Positions 35,650 to 45,056 of a stretch of 64,000 bases of DNA are shown here, piece after piece. The DNA lies in assembly GCA_027489375.1 (NCBI GenBank), contig JAIXZW010000013.1, forward strand, positions 1 through 64,000. Reading direction: 5' to 3'. The number at the start of each line of letters is the position of its first letter. The first letter of the stretch is position 1. A program made the translations under genes and the position numbers. The DNA is from Paracoccaceae bacterium (lineage in GTDB: Bacteria; Pseudomonadota; Alphaproteobacteria; Rhodobacterales; Rhodobacteraceae). Under the pieces are notes generated by a model that saw nothing but the letters and a program-made list of their open reading frames with translations, ran no database searches and was not told the origin of the DNA.

Positions 35650-36609
35650 TTAGCGGTCTTCGGCGGCGAGGCGTTCGGCTACCAGCTCGTTCACGATGAG
35701 CACCGTGGGCCGCAACAGCTTCAGCGCGGCGCGGATCACCGTCAGCTTGTGCCAGCCGCCCGAGGCAAGCACGATCTGGCGCGTTCCGCGCAGCGACAGC
35801 GGATTGACCGCAAGCACCCGTTCATTGACGGGATGGTCGATCACATTGCCGTCCGCGTCGATGAAATGGCACAACAGGTCGCCCACCGCCCCCGCCGCTT
35901 CGAGCGAGGCGATTTCGTCGCGCGTGAGCAGGCCGTATTCGGAAAAGACGGAATGCGGGGTCAGGTCGCCGACCGATACGACCGCCATGTCCAGCGTCTG
36001 CGCACGGGCGAAGACCTCGGACAGGCCCGGATGGCTCACCAGCGCCTCGCGGGTGCGCTTGTCGGGGGCATAGACGGGACCGGCCAGCATGTAGCATTCG
36101 GCAGAAAGCCGGTCGGCCACGCGCCACGCGAATTCAGAAGGGTTGATCTCGCTCACACGGGTCAGGCCGCCGAGCATGGCCAGAACCTTCACCCCGTCCG
36201 CGCTGCGCGGCACGATGGCAGGCACACCCGAGGTCAGTGTCTTGCCCCAGCCGAGGCCGACCGTCATGTTCGACGTGACCGCTTCGGACATATAGGCTCC
36301 GACCTCGGCCCCGATGATGGCGCGAAGCTGGGCGGGGTCCTGCGGTTCCGGCACCACGATGGCGCGGGTCAGGCTCCAGCGGCTTTCCAGCCGCCGCTCC
36401 AGTTCGACACAGCGGGACATGCGGGTGGTGACACGGATCTGGACGGTTCCGTCCTGACGTGCGGCGGCAAGGATGCGAAGCACCCGCGAACGGTTCATGC
36501 CGACAAGGTTTGCGACTTCGTCCTGGGTCATGCCCTCGACGTAGTACAGCCAGGCGATGCGGGTCTTTACATCCTCGTTCACGTCGATCGCCGTCACTTC
36601 TGCCCCCAT
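35650..36609 (-). CDS. SorC-family sugar-binding transcriptional regulator (SorC1)
   Basis: A 319-residue SorC regulator. Helix-turn-helix at about residues 14-45 (IAWLYYVEGMTQDEVANLVG, NRSRVLRILAAAR), then the NagB-like effector domain (VGLGWGKTL, VVSVGDLTPH, DADGNVIDHPVN, VLASGG). It is closely related to the regulator encoded at 59053-60072, including the recognition helix. It follows the PfkB gene in the same direction, with a 32-bp SorC-type element (36632-36663) just upstream. It is a prime candidate for the protein that binds the 32-bp elements in this half of the window. Confidence 0.88.
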   Translation of the reverse strand: MGAEVTAIDVNEDVKTRIAWLYYVEGMTQDEVANLVGMNRSRVLRILAAARQDGTVQIRVTTRMSRCVELERRLESRWSLTRAIVVPEPQDPAQLRAIIGAEVGAYMSEAVTSNMTVGLGWGKTLTSGVPAIVPRSADGVKVLAMLGGLTRVSEINPSEFAWRVADRLSAECYMLAGPVYAPDKRTREALVSHPGLSEVFARAQTLDMAVVSVGDLTPHSVFSEYGLLTRDEIASLEAAGAVGDLLCHFIDADGNVIDHPVNERVLAVNPLSLRGTRQIVLASGGWHKLTVIRAALKLLRPTVLIVNELVAERLAAEDR

Positions 36610-36631
36610 TCCGCCTCTGCCCAATCAGCTT

Positions 36632-36663
36632 GGACATTTGTAGCACAATGGGTGATTATGTTT
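36632..36663. promoter_or_regulatory. 32-bp SorC-type element A (before SorC1)
   Basis: Arms GGACATTT and TATGTTT sit at the ends of a 32-bp element, the same geometry as seven others in the window (GRACA, 22 bp, TGTTC). It is 23 bp upstream of the SorC1 ATG, so autoregulation is likely. It is the weakest match of the set in its right arm. Confidence 0.5.
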
Positions 36664-36716
36664 CCCGCTTCAAGGCCCGGCACGCTTTGGGGCATGCCGG
36701 ACCCGTCGTGTCGCCC

Positions 36717-37664
36717 TCAGGCGGCGCGCACCGAGCAGACGCGCATGAATTCGAGCGTGTCTGCCAGCGAGACGACGCCCGCCTGACTGCCCAATCCCGT
36801 TGCGTTCAGCGCCGAGGATGCCTGCGCGAGGCGGACGGCGTCCTGCGGCGACATGCCGTTCAGAAGGCCGGCGGCAAAACCCGCGTTGAACACATCGCCG
36901 CATCCGCAGGTGCAGCGCACGTCGATGTTGAAGGCGGGGATGCGGAAGGTCAGCCCCTTCTTGTCGCGGTAATAGGCCCCGTCGCCGCCCAGCGTGAAGA
37001 TGCAGGCACCCGCGCCGCGCTCCATGAAGAAGGCCGCCATTTCGTCGAGGTCGGTCAGTCCGGTCAGGGCATGGGCCTCTTCGACCGAGGGGATGAAATA
37101 GTCGGTATAGGGCAGGACGGCGGCAACGTCGGGCAGGTCGGCGGGCGAACCGGCAAAGACGTCAACGGTCGTGATGCAGCCCCGCGCCTTGGCATGGGCC
37201 ATGACCGCCGCGTTGCGCGGCCCGTCCATCGCATCCATCAGACCGACCCCGCCAAGGTGGAAGACGCGCGTGTCGGTCACACGGTCGTAGTCCGCTTCGG
37301 GAACCACGAAATGTCCCGTCGCCCCCTTGAGATGCAGCGCCGGACGCGAACCGTCCTTGCGCGTCAGCACGATGGAGGACGAGGTCGGAATCCCCTCGAG
37401 CCGCTGCAGACCCGACGTGTCGATCCCGAAATCGGCAAGGCGGCCAACGGCCCAATCGCCCATCATGTCGCGGCCGTAGCCGCCAACGGCCAAAGTGTTC
37501 AGCCCCAGCTTTGCCGCCACGATCGCCGCGGTTCCGGCTGCGCCCGAAACGGCCAGGGTCAGGTCGTCGATGAAGACCGTTCCGCCGCCTTCGGGAATCT
37601 CCGAAACAGGCCAGCCCAGACAGTCAAAGGTGTAAAATCCTACCGAAACATAATCGTAGCGCAT
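36717..37664 (-). CDS. PfkB-family carbohydrate kinase
   Basis: A 315-residue ribokinase/PfkB-family kinase. The N-terminal sugar-binding motif is SGAAGTAAIVAAKLG (40-54) and the catalytic Asp257 lies in GCGDVFNAGFAAG, normally GAGDxF. Cys251, Cys253 and Cys255 form an unusual CTCGCGD cluster at the anion hole, where relatives have small or polar residues. GGGAGGAAGCG precedes the ATG. The promoter overlaps a 32-bp SorC-type element. It should phosphorylate a sugar or sugar acid of the SorC regulon; substrate unknown. Confidence 0.85.
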   Translation of the reverse strand: MRYDYVSVGFYTFDCLGWPVSEIPEGGGTVFIDDLTLAVSGAAGTAAIVAAKLGLNTLAVGGYGRDMMGDWAVGRLADFGIDTSGLQRLEGIPTSSSIVLTRKDGSRPALHLKGATGHFVVPEADYDRVTDTRVFHLGGVGLMDAMDGPRNAAVMAHAKARGCITTVDVFAGSPADLPDVAAVLPYTDYFIPSVEEAHALTGLTDLDEMAAFFMERGAGACIFTLGGDGAYYRDKKGLTFRIPAFNIDVRCTCGCGDVFNAGFAAGLLNGMSPQDAVRLAQASSALNATGLGSQAGVVSLADTLEFMRVCSVRAA

Positions 37665-37688
37665 CGCTTCCTCCCCGCTGTCGAGTTG

Positions 37689-37728
37689 AGGTAAATGAAC
37701 ATTTGGCATTCTGTCAATATGAATGTTC
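37689..37728 (-). promoter_or_regulatory. pfkB promoter overlapping 32-bp SorC-type element B
   Basis: On the minus strand a perfect TTGACA -35 (37717-37712) and a TTACCT -10 (37694-37689) are 17 bp apart. The element, with perfect arms GAACATT (37697-37703) and AATGTTC (37722-37728), spans the -35 box and spacer. Element B agrees with element C2 at 58750-58781 at 24 of 32 positions. Bound regulator would directly control polymerase access. Confidence 0.72.
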
Positions 37729-37841
37729 GCTTTTCCAGTCCTCGGGCAAATCCAAGCCAAACAGAGGATAACGGGCGCAGCCCACCTATGCCCGCGTGAG
37801 CGCCTTGGGGATCAGGGCGCAATTTTTTGCAGATTAGTGTT

Positions 37842-37873
37842 GATCAAATGTAATTCTTGTGTGCAGATTGTTC
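37842..37873. promoter_or_regulatory. 32-bp SorC-type element F (before the alcohol dehydrogenase)
   Basis: The arms are GATCAAATGT and GATTGTTC at the ends of exactly 32 bp, 19 bp before the dehydrogenase ATG. The left arm equals the half-site GRACAWWTGT with one change. A TTGATC -35-like box overlaps its left end. It would control the dehydrogenase, flavoprotein and SorC2 operon. Confidence 0.55.
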
Positions 37874-37892
37874 ATTACGCAGGGAGGCGTAC

Positions 37893-38930
37893 ATGAAGGC
37901 AGCAATCCTACACGCACCGAATCGCATGCAACTTGGCGTCGCGGCGGATCCGGTCACTGAAGCGGGCGATCTGATCCTGAGGGTGAAGGCCGCGACCATC
38001 TGCGGGACGGACATCCGCGTCCTGCGCGGCCGCAAGACGGCGGGCATCCGCTACCCCTCGATCATCGGCCATGAATTCTCGGGCGAAGTGGTGGCGACGG
38101 ACGGCCCCTCGCCCTTCCGCCCCGGGCAGCGCGTCGGCGTCTGCCCCGCCATTCCCTGCGGCCATTGCCCGCAATGCCAGCGCGGGCGCGAGAACCTCTG
38201 CCCCGATCTGCAAGCCATCGGCTACGAGATCGACGGGGCTTTCGCGGAATACATCCGCATCCCCGCGCGTGCGGTCGAGCTTGGCAACGTCCACCTGCTG
38301 CCCGATTCGATGAGCTTCGAAGAGGCGGCGCTGATCGAACCGCTGGCTTGCGTGCTGAACGGGCAGAACAAGGTCGGCTTGCGGCAGGGCGATACGGTGG
38401 TCATCCTTGGCGCAGGGCCGATCGGGACGCTGCATGTGAAACTCGCACGGCTGCGCGGGGCGGGGCGGGTGATCGTGTCCGAACCGAACGCGGCGCGGCG
38501 CAATGCCGCCCTCGCCGCAGGCGCGGATGCGGTGACGGACCCGATGGCCGGCGATCTGCGGCAGTCGATCCTTGCCGAGACACGCGGTCTGGGTGCCGAT
38601 GTGGTGATCTGCGCCATCGGCATTCCCGCGCTTGCGACGCAGGCGGTCGGGCTGGCCGCAAAGGGCGGGCGCATCAGTCTGTTCGCGGGCTTTTCGAAGG
38701 GCGAGCTGGGCACGCTGGATGTGAACGCGATCCATTATGACGAACTGCGCCTGACGGGGGCTTTCGGGCTGTCGCGCAAGGATTACGAGGATGCGCTGCA
38801 CATGGTTGCGGACCGGCGGCTCGATCTGGGCGACATGATCACCCATCGCTATGGCCTTGGCGAAGTCGATGCGGCATTCTCGATGGCGGAAAGCGGAGCA
38901 GCCATGAAGGTGGCAATCGCAGATGCCTGA
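37893..38930 (+). CDS. Zinc-dependent alcohol/polyol dehydrogenase (MDR family)
   Basis: A 345-residue medium-chain dehydrogenase related to sorbitol, threonine 3- and other polyol dehydrogenases. Catalytic zinc ligands: Cys37 (TICGTD), the His/Glu of IIGHEFSG and the later Glu (ALIEPLACV); structural zinc cysteines are in CGHCPQCQRGRENLC. The NAD motif is VILGAGPIGTLH. GGGAGGCGTAC precedes the ATG. It overlaps the next gene by 8 bases and has a SorC-type element upstream. It probably oxidises a polyol taken up by one of the ABC systems. Confidence 0.86.
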   Translation: MKAAILHAPNRMQLGVAADPVTEAGDLILRVKAATICGTDIRVLRGRKTAGIRYPSIIGHEFSGEVVATDGPSPFRPGQRVGVCPAIPCGHCPQCQRGRENLCPDLQAIGYEIDGAFAEYIRIPARAVELGNVHLLPDSMSFEEAALIEPLACVLNGQNKVGLRQGDTVVILGAGPIGTLHVKLARLRGAGRVIVSEPNAARRNAALAAGADAVTDPMAGDLRQSILAETRGLGADVVICAIGIPALATQAVGLAAKGGRISLFAGFSKGELGTLDVNAIHYDELRLTGAFGLSRKDYEDALHMVADRRLDLGDMITHRYGLGEVDAAFSMAESGAAMKVAIADA

Positions 38931-40524
38931 GATCGCGGACGTCGATGTCATCATCCTTGGTGCGGGCATCAACGGCTGCGGCACCTTCCGCGACCTTGCC
39001 TTGCAGGGTTTGCGGGTGGTGCTGCTGGAACGCGGCGATTTCTGTCAGGGCGCTTCGGCGGCATCGTCGCGGCTGATGCATGGCGGGCTGAAATACCTCG
39101 AAACGGGGGAATTCCGGCTGGTGCGCGAGTCGCTGGGCGAGCGGAACATGCTGCTTGCCACCGCGCCGCATTACGTGTTGCCGCTGGAATGCGTGGTGCC
39201 GGTAAAGTCGCTTTGGGGCGGGATCGTCGGGTCCGCGGCGCGGTTCTTCGGCATCAAGGCGCGGATCAACGACCGCGGGCTTGTGATCACAGCGCTTGGC
39301 CTGCGGCTTTACGACATCTACGGGCGGGCGCTCCGCGCGATGCCGACCCATCGCATCAAGGGCAAGCGCGGGTTGCGGCAGATGCTTCCCGGCATCGCAC
39401 GCTCCATCACCGGAGCGGGTCTGTATTACGAAGGCCAGATCACCCATGCCGAACGGCTGGGGCTGGAACTGGTGCTGGATGGCGAGGCCGCCAATCCCCA
39501 GGCGCGGGCCTACAGCCATGTCACGCTCTGCGGCGTGGCGGACGATGTGCTGTCGTGGCGCGATGCAGCGGGCCAGACGACGCGGGCCCGCGCCCGCGTG
39601 ATCATCAACGCGGGCGGGGCGTGGATCGACCGGATCAACGCGGAACTGGGGCTGAAGACGGCGCTGATGGGCGGAAGCCGCGGGTCGCACCTGATCGTGG
39701 ACAGCCCCGATCTGCTGGCCGCGCTTGGCGGGCGGATGGTCTATTTCGGCACGCCCGACGGGCGGGTGAACCTGATCTACCCCTTTGCCGGAAAGGTGCT
39801 GGTCGGCGCGACGGACATCGCCCAGACCGACCCCGATACCGCCTCCTGCTCGGATGACGAGGTGCGCTACCTGTGCGCGGCCGTGGCCGAGGTGTTTCCC
39901 GATATCCCGATCCGGCCGGAACAGGTGGTCACGCGCTTCTGCGGGGTGCGCCCGCTGCCCCGCGCCGACGGAGACGTGGGATCGGTCACGCGCGACCATT
40001 CGATTGCAACGGTCAGGCTGACCGACGCCGATGTGCCGGTGCATTGCCTGATCGGCGGGAAGTGGACGACCTTTCGTGCCTTTTCGGAGATCGCGGCGGA
40101 CCGGGCACTGGCCGACCTTGGCGCAAGGCGCAAGGTTTCGACCAAGGGACTTGCCATCGGCGGCGGGCGCGGCTTTCCGCGGGACGCGGCGGGGCAGGAC
40201 GCATACGCAACCCGCCTGTCGCGCATCGGCGGCATCTCCGAAGCGCGGGCAAACATCCTGATGTGGCGCTACGGCACGCGGGCGGAAGGCTATGCGCTCA
40301 GCCTTCGCGGGCGGGGCGAGACGATGCTTGGCACGCTGCCCGACTTTGCCGTCGAGGAGATCCGCCACATCGCCGCGACCGAACGTGTCGGCGGGATCGA
40401 CGACATCATCCACAGGCGCAGCCTGATCGGCCTGACCGGACGCGACAGCGAAGCCGTGCGGGCCGAGATCGCCACCGTGATCGCCACCGTGGTCGCGGCT
40501 CTGCCGCAACGGCAAAGCGCATGA
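38923..40524 (+). CDS. GlpD/EryB-like FAD-dependent phosphate-ester dehydrogenase
   Basis: A 533-residue flavoprotein of the glycerol-3-phosphate dehydrogenase family. The FAD motif is VIILGAGINGCGTFRDLALQ, followed by ERGDFCQGASAASSRLMHGG and YFGTPDGRVNLIYPF; the C-terminal part has GGKWTTFRAF and the family end domain. EryB, which oxidises erythritol phosphate in Brucella, belongs to the same family, and here too it is beside polyol genes and a SorC regulator. It is membrane-associated in relatives and passes electrons to quinone. The true substrate is a sugar-alcohol or triose phosphate; plain GlpD cannot be excluded. Confidence 0.85.
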   Translation: MPEIADVDVIILGAGINGCGTFRDLALQGLRVVLLERGDFCQGASAASSRLMHGGLKYLETGEFRLVRESLGERNMLLATAPHYVLPLECVVPVKSLWGGIVGSAARFFGIKARINDRGLVITALGLRLYDIYGRALRAMPTHRIKGKRGLRQMLPGIARSITGAGLYYEGQITHAERLGLELVLDGEAANPQARAYSHVTLCGVADDVLSWRDAAGQTTRARARVIINAGGAWIDRINAELGLKTALMGGSRGSHLIVDSPDLLAALGGRMVYFGTPDGRVNLIYPFAGKVLVGATDIAQTDPDTASCSDDEVRYLCAAVAEVFPDIPIRPEQVVTRFCGVRPLPRADGDVGSVTRDHSIATVRLTDADVPVHCLIGGKWTTFRAFSEIAADRALADLGARRKVSTKGLAIGGGRGFPRDAAGQDAYATRLSRIGGISEARANILMWRYGTRAEGYALSLRGRGETMLGTLPDFAVEEIRHIAATERVGGIDDIIHRRSLIGLTGRDSEAVRAEIATVIATVVAALPQRQSA

Positions 40525-41501
40525 ACGCGGGGGGACGCGCCGTGCCGGTCGAGGCCGAGGCCAACCGCCGGCGCTCGTCCCGACTGCGGCTGCGCGTGGC
40601 GTGGATGTATTACGCCGAGGACATGACACAGGGTGCGATTGCCGAGAAACTGGGAATCGGGCGGGTGACGGTCACACGGCTGCTTGCCGATGCACGGTCG
40701 ATGCACGAAGTTTCCATCTCGCTCTCACGCGAGATTGCGGAATTGCCGCGTCTGGAACTGGCGCTGGAGCAGCGCTACGGCCTGCGCGAAGCGATCGTCG
40801 CCCCCCTGTCCGAAGCCGCCGCCGATCCGACCGTCGCCATCGGTGCGGCGACCGGCGCATTCCTCGGCAGCTTCATGCGGGCCGAGACGCGGATCGGCGT
40901 GGGCTGGGGGCGCACGCTGCACCATTCTCTGGATTTCGTCGAAGCGGGTCAGGCGGATACCGTCGTCTCGCTGCTGGGCGGCATTTCGGCGGTGGAGCAT
41001 TACAATCCGGCCGAATTCGCATGGGCCTTTGCCCGTCTGTTCAAGGCGCGCTGCTATCTCGTCGCCGCGCCTGCCATCGTCGATGATGCCGATACGAAGC
41101 GGCGGCTGATCGAACATTGCGGGATCGGGGAATCGCTCGGCATGACCGAGTCCCTGGATGCCGTGCTGGTGTCGGTCGGCGGTCTGCCGCAGGGCGGAGT
41201 TCTTGGCCCCCGCGCCCGCCACGAAGCCTTTGCCCCCGAGGTGCGGGACGAGCTGGAACGGAGCGGGGCCGTCGGGAACCTGCTTTACAATTTCTTCGAC
41301 TCGCGCGGGCAGTTGGTGAACCATCCCCTGAACGCAAGGGTCATGAGCGCGCCGATCGGCACGCTGTGCCGTGCGCCCGAGCGGATCATCGCCTCGGGCG
41401 GGCCGGAAAAGATCGGCGCGCTTCGCGGCGGAATCGCGCTGTTGCGCCCGACCGTCCTGATCACCGACGAGATCACCGCGACAACGCTGCTCGGCGGCTA
41501 G
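40521..41501 (+). CDS. SorC-family sugar-binding transcriptional regulator (SorC2)
   Basis: A 326-residue SorC regulator. Helix-turn-helix at about residues 25-52 (MYYAEDMTQGAIAEKLGIG, RVTVTRLLADAR), then the effector domain (GVGWGRTLHHSL, LVSVGGLPQGG, NLLYNFFDSRGQLVNHPLN, IASGG). The ATG overlaps the flavoprotein stop (ATGA). Its recognition helix differs from those of SorC1 and SorC3, so it may bind another site or read another effector, in the manner of EryD. It lies in an operon preceded by element F. Confidence 0.87.
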   Translation: MNAGGRAVPVEAEANRRRSSRLRLRVAWMYYAEDMTQGAIAEKLGIGRVTVTRLLADARSMHEVSISLSREIAELPRLELALEQRYGLREAIVAPLSEAAADPTVAIGAATGAFLGSFMRAETRIGVGWGRTLHHSLDFVEAGQADTVVSLLGGISAVEHYNPAEFAWAFARLFKARCYLVAAPAIVDDADTKRRLIEHCGIGESLGMTESLDAVLVSVGGLPQGGVLGPRARHEAFAPEVRDELERSGAVGNLLYNFFDSRGQLVNHPLNARVMSAPIGTLCRAPERIIASGGPEKIGALRGGIALLRPTVLITDEITATTLLGG

Positions 41502-41575
41502 GCATTCTTGGCATTTCGTTTCGATTTGTCCCGCTGATGCGGGGTCTTTGCGTTTTTTTCGGCAACATTCTACGT

Positions 41576-41607
41576 GAACATTTTTATTTTGAGTTTGACA
41601 AATGATC
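41576..41607. promoter_or_regulatory. 32-bp SorC-type element E (before the SAF-domain oxidoreductase)
   Basis: GAACATTT begins and AAATGATC ends a 32-bp element with the standard geometry. A perfect TTGACA -35 box lies inside at 41595-41600, with CTAAAT 17 bp further on as a possible -10. The oxidoreductase ATG is at 41692. It would control the SAF oxidoreductase and AcoABC-like genes. Confidence 0.6.
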
Positions 41608-41691
41608 ACCTCAAGGGCTAAATCGCCCCATGCCCGCCGCAGTGCCGGACCGAATCCCGCACCCGGCTCACGGATCGAGAGGAGGAAACCC

Positions 41692-43020
41692 ATGCCCATC
41701 AACGTCGCCCCCACCGGCCTTGCCCGCGACCTTCGCAAGCGCGCCGAAACCGGCCGCCCCGTCCGCATCGGCCTGATCGGCTCGGGCGAGATGGGCACGG
41801 ATATCGTCGCCCGTGTCGCCCATATGGAAGGCATCGAAATCGGCGCGATTTCGGAACTGAACCCCGCGAACGCGACCAAGGCCGTAGACATCGCCTTCCG
41901 CGAAAAGGGCCATTCCCGCGAAGCCGCGACCACCGATGCCGTCAATGCCGCGATCGAGGCGGGCAAGATCGCCGTCACCTCGGACGCCAATGCCATCCTG
42001 AATTCGGGCCTGATCGACGTGGTGATCGACGCCACGGGCATCCCCGCCGTGGGCGCCGAAATCGGCCTGCGCGCGATGGAGCACGGCAAGCATCTGGTGA
42101 TGATGAACGTCGAAGCTGACGTGACCATCGGCTCCTACCTGAAATCCGAAGCCGACCGTCTGGGCGTGACCTATTCGCTTGGCGCGGGCGACGAGCCTTC
42201 GTCCTGCATGGAGCTGATCGAATTCGTCAGCGCGATGGGCCACCGCATCGTGGCCGCAGGCAAGGGCAAGAACAACCCGCTCAACATCGACGCAATGCCC
42301 CCCGCCTATGAGGAAGAGGCGATCCGGCGGCACATGAACGTGCGGATGCTGGTGGAATTCGTGGACGGCTCGAAGACGATGGTGGAAATGGCCGCCATCG
42401 CCAACGCGACCGGCCTTGTCCCCGACGTCGCCGGCATGCACGGCCCCGCCGCCACGCTGGACGAGCTGAACAAGGTTCTCGTGCCCAAGGCCGATGGCGG
42501 CGTGCTGAACCGTGTGGGGGTCGTCGATTACTCCATCGGCAAGGGCGTGGCCCCCGGCGTCTTCGTCGTGGCCGAGATGGACCACCCCCGCATCTGGGAG
42601 CGGATGGAAGACCTGAAAATGGGCAAAGGCCCCTACTTCACCTTCCACCGCCCCTATCACCTGACCAGCCTCGAAGTGCCGCTGACCTGCGCCCGCGTGG
42701 TGCTTTACGGCAAGGCCGACATGGTGCCGCTGGCCAAGCCCGTGGCCGAGGTTTGCGCCGTGGCGAAAAAGGACATGGCCGTGGGCGAGCGTTTGGACCA
42801 GATCGGCGAATTCTGCTACCGCGCCTGGGTCATGGAAGCGCAAGCCGCCCGCAAGGACGGGGCGATCCCCTGCGGATTGCTGGCAGGCGGCACCGTCACC
42901 GCGCCGATCCGCAAGGGCGAGCTGATCACCTATGCCAATGCCAAACCGGCCGATGGCAGCAAGATCGCCGCTCTCCGCGCCAAGCAGGACGAGCTGGTCT
43001 ACGGGCTGGAGAAGGTGTGA
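41692..43020 (+). CDS. SAF-domain NAD(P)-dependent oxidoreductase (homoserine dehydrogenase-like)
   Basis: A 442-residue protein. An N-terminal Rossmann domain (VRIGLIGSGEMGTDIV, about residues 23-38) resembles that of homoserine dehydrogenase, with VVIDATGIPAVGAEIGLRAM and HLVMMNVEADVTIG; a C-terminal SAF-like domain (about 355-430: AKKDMAVGERLD, IPCGLLAGG, IRKGELITY) follows. Such proteins are sometimes misnamed FlgA because of the SAF part. GAGAGGAGGAAACCC gives a strong start at 41692. It heads an operon with the AcoABC-like genes, two bases apart, so it probably makes or rearranges the keto substrate of that complex. No reaction is assigned. Confidence 0.8.
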   Translation: MPINVAPTGLARDLRKRAETGRPVRIGLIGSGEMGTDIVARVAHMEGIEIGAISELNPANATKAVDIAFREKGHSREAATTDAVNAAIEAGKIAVTSDANAILNSGLIDVVIDATGIPAVGAEIGLRAMEHGKHLVMMNVEADVTIGSYLKSEADRLGVTYSLGAGDEPSSCMELIEFVSAMGHRIVAAGKGKNNPLNIDAMPPAYEEEAIRRHMNVRMLVEFVDGSKTMVEMAAIANATGLVPDVAGMHGPAATLDELNKVLVPKADGGVLNRVGVVDYSIGKGVAPGVFVVAEMDHPRIWERMEDLKMGKGPYFTFHRPYHLTSLEVPLTCARVVLYGKADMVPLAKPVAEVCAVAKKDMAVGERLDQIGEFCYRAWVMEAQAARKDGAIPCGLLAGGTVTAPIRKGELITYANAKPADGSKIAALRAKQDELVYGLEKV

Positions 43021-43022
43021 TC

Positions 43023-44033
43023 ATGGCACGTGACGCACAGGAAAACCTGCCCTTTGCCATACGGCACTTTTCGCCCGAGGCGCTGAAAGAGGCGCTGCGC
43101 AAGATGCACCTCATCCGCCTGTTCGAGGAAGGCGCCGAGGAAAGCTACATGCGCGGCCTGATCCACGGCACGATGCACCTGTCCATCGGTCAGGAAGCCA
43201 GCGCCGTCGCCACCTGCATGGAACTGACGGACGCCGACAAGATCACCTCGACCCACCGCGGACACGGCCATTGCATCGCCAAGGGCGCGGATGTGGGGCG
43301 GATGTTCGCCGAATTCTTCGGCAAGGAAACCGGCTATTGCCACGGGCGCGGCGGGTCGATGCACATCGCGGACGTGAAGACCGGCAACCTTGGTGCCAAC
43401 GGCATCGTCGGTGGTGGCCTGCCCATTGCCGTGGGTGCGGGGCTGACCGCCAAGCGGCTGGGCCGCGATGACGTGACGGTCTGCTTCTTCGGGGATGGCG
43501 CAAACAACGAGGGCGCGTTCCACGAGGCGCTGAACATGGCCTCCATCTGGAAGCTGCCGGTCATCTTCGTCTGCGAGAACAACAAATACGGCATGTCGAC
43601 CGCTGCCGCCTATGCGACCGCCGTGCCCAACATCTCCGACCGCGCCGCCGCCTACTCCATGCCGGGCGTCACGGTGGACGGCAACGACTTTTCCGCCGTG
43701 GCCGAGGCGCTGCACATCGCCATCGCCCGCGCCCGTGCGGGCGAAGGGCCGAGCCTTGTGGAGAACCTCACCTACCGCTGGCGCGGACACTCCAAATCGG
43801 ACCGCAACCGCTACCGCACCAAGGACGAGATCGAGGACTGGATGAGCCGCGACCCGATCCAGCGCTTCCGCGCCGAACTGATCGCGCATGGCGTGCTGGA
43901 CGAAGCGGGGGCCGAAGCCGTCGAAGCCGCAGCGAAGGACGCCGTGGCGCAGGGCATCGAATTCGCAAAGGCCGGTCCCGCCCCCGCCATCACCGACGTC
44001 ACCAAATTCGTCCATGCGGAGGCCGCGGCATGA
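43023..44033 (+). CDS. TPP-dependent dehydrogenase E1 alpha subunit (AcoA/PdhA type)
   Basis: A 336-residue E1 alpha subunit of the acetoin/pyruvate dehydrogenase type. [18 protein letters not shown] and the thiamine-diphosphate motif [15 protein letters not shown]...NN are present, with [15 protein letters not shown] near the phosphorylation-loop region. It pairs with the beta subunit that starts in its stop codon. In the operon with the SAF oxidoreductase and an AcoC-like E2, acetoin-dehydrogenase-like cleavage of a diketone or alpha-hydroxyketone is inferred. Confidence 0.87.
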   Translation: MARDAQENLPFAIRHFSPEALKEALRKMHLIRLFEEGAEESYMRGLIHGTMHLSIGQEASAVATCMELTDADKITSTHRGHGHCIAKGADVGRMFAEFFGKETGYCHGRGGSMHIADVKTGNLGANGIVGGGLPIAVGAGLTAKRLGRDDVTVCFFGDGANNEGAFHEALNMASIWKLPVIFVCENNKYGMSTAAAYATAVPNISDRAAAYSMPGVTVDGNDFSAVAEALHIAIARARAGEGPSLVENLTYRWRGHSKSDRNRYRTKDEIEDWMSRDPIQRFRAELIAHGVLDEAGAEAVEAAAKDAVAQGIEFAKAGPAPAITDVTKFVHAEAAA

Positions 44034-45055
44034 ACGCCCAGACCCATATCAAAGAAGCCGGAAGCAAGACCCGCGAGATGAGCTATGCCGAAGCCATCCG
44101 CGATGCGATGGCCATCGCGCTGGAGCGCGACCCGACGGTCGTCCTTATGGGCGAGGATATCGGCACCTATGGCGGCGCCTTTCAGGTCACGGGCGATCTG
44201 GTCGACCGTTTCGGCAAGGATCGCGTGATGGATACGCCGATCTCGGAACTCGGCGGTGCCGGTGTCGCCGTGGGTGCGGCGCTAACGGGCCTCAAACCCA
44301 TCTACGAATTCCAGTTCTCGGACTTCGCCGCGCTTGCGATGGAGCAGATTGTCAATCAGGCCGCAAAGCTGCGCTACATGCTGGGCGGCGAGGCTGCCGT
44401 GCCGGTCGTGTTCCGCATGCCTTCGGGTTCGGGCACGGGGGCTGCGGCGCAACACAGCCAGTCGTTCGAGGCGTGGTTCGGCCATGTGCCGGGGCTGAAG
44501 GTCGTCCAGCCTTCGACCCCCGCCGAGGCGAAGGGGATGCTTCTTGCCGCGCTGGAAGACCCCGATCCGGTGATCGTCTTCGAGCACAAGCTGCTTTACA
44601 AGATGAAGGGCGAGGTTCCCGAGGGCTACTACACCACCCCGATCGGCAAGGCGGCGGTGGTTCGGGTGGGCAAGGATGTGACCATCGTGGCATCGGCCAT
44701 CATGGTGCATCGGGCGCTTGAAGCGGCGTCGAAGCTTGCCGCCGAAGGGATCGAAGCAGAGGTGATCGACCTGCGCACCGTGCGCCCGCTCGACCGCGAG
44801 ACGATCATCGCTTCGGTGAAGAAGACCGGCAAACTGCTTTGCGTCTACGAAGGCGTGCGCACGCTTGGCGTGGGGGCCGAAATCTCGGCTCTGGTCGCGG
44901 AAAGCGAGGCGTTCGACTATCTCGACGCGCCGATCCAGCGGCTTGGCGGGGCGGAAGCGCCGATCCCCTACAACCCCGATCTGGAACGCGCCGCCGTGCC
45001 GCAATCGCCCGACATCGAAAGCGTCGCCCGCAAACTGGCCAAGGGCGAGGTCTGA
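44030..45055 (+). CDS. TPP-dependent dehydrogenase E1 beta subunit (AcoB/PdhB type)
   Basis: A 341-residue E1 beta subunit, typical in length. [48 protein letters not shown] and the C-terminal transketolase domain ([25 protein letters not shown]) are conserved. Its ATG overlaps the alpha-subunit stop (ATGA), consistent with equal synthesis of the two chains. It completes the alpha2beta2 E1 enzyme. Confidence 0.88.
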   Translation: MNAQTHIKEAGSKTREMSYAEAIRDAMAIALERDPTVVLMGEDIGTYGGAFQVTGDLVDRFGKDRVMDTPISELGGAGVAVGAALTGLKPIYEFQFSDFAALAMEQIVNQAAKLRYMLGGEAAVPVVFRMPSGSGTGAAAQHSQSFEAWFGHVPGLKVVQPSTPAEAKGMLLAALEDPDPVIVFEHKLLYKMKGEVPEGYYTTPIGKAAVVRVGKDVTIVASAIMVHRALEAASKLAAEGIEAEVIDLRTVRPLDRETIIASVKKTGKLLCVYEGVRTLGVGAEISALVAESEAFDYLDAPIQRLGGAEAPIPYNPDLERAAVPQSPDIESVARKLAKGEV

Positions 45056-45056
45056 G

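Noticed and set aside
37808-37841. A second 32-bp SorC-type element next to element F
   Set aside because: A GATCA arm is present but the right arm is out of register by one base and poorly matched.
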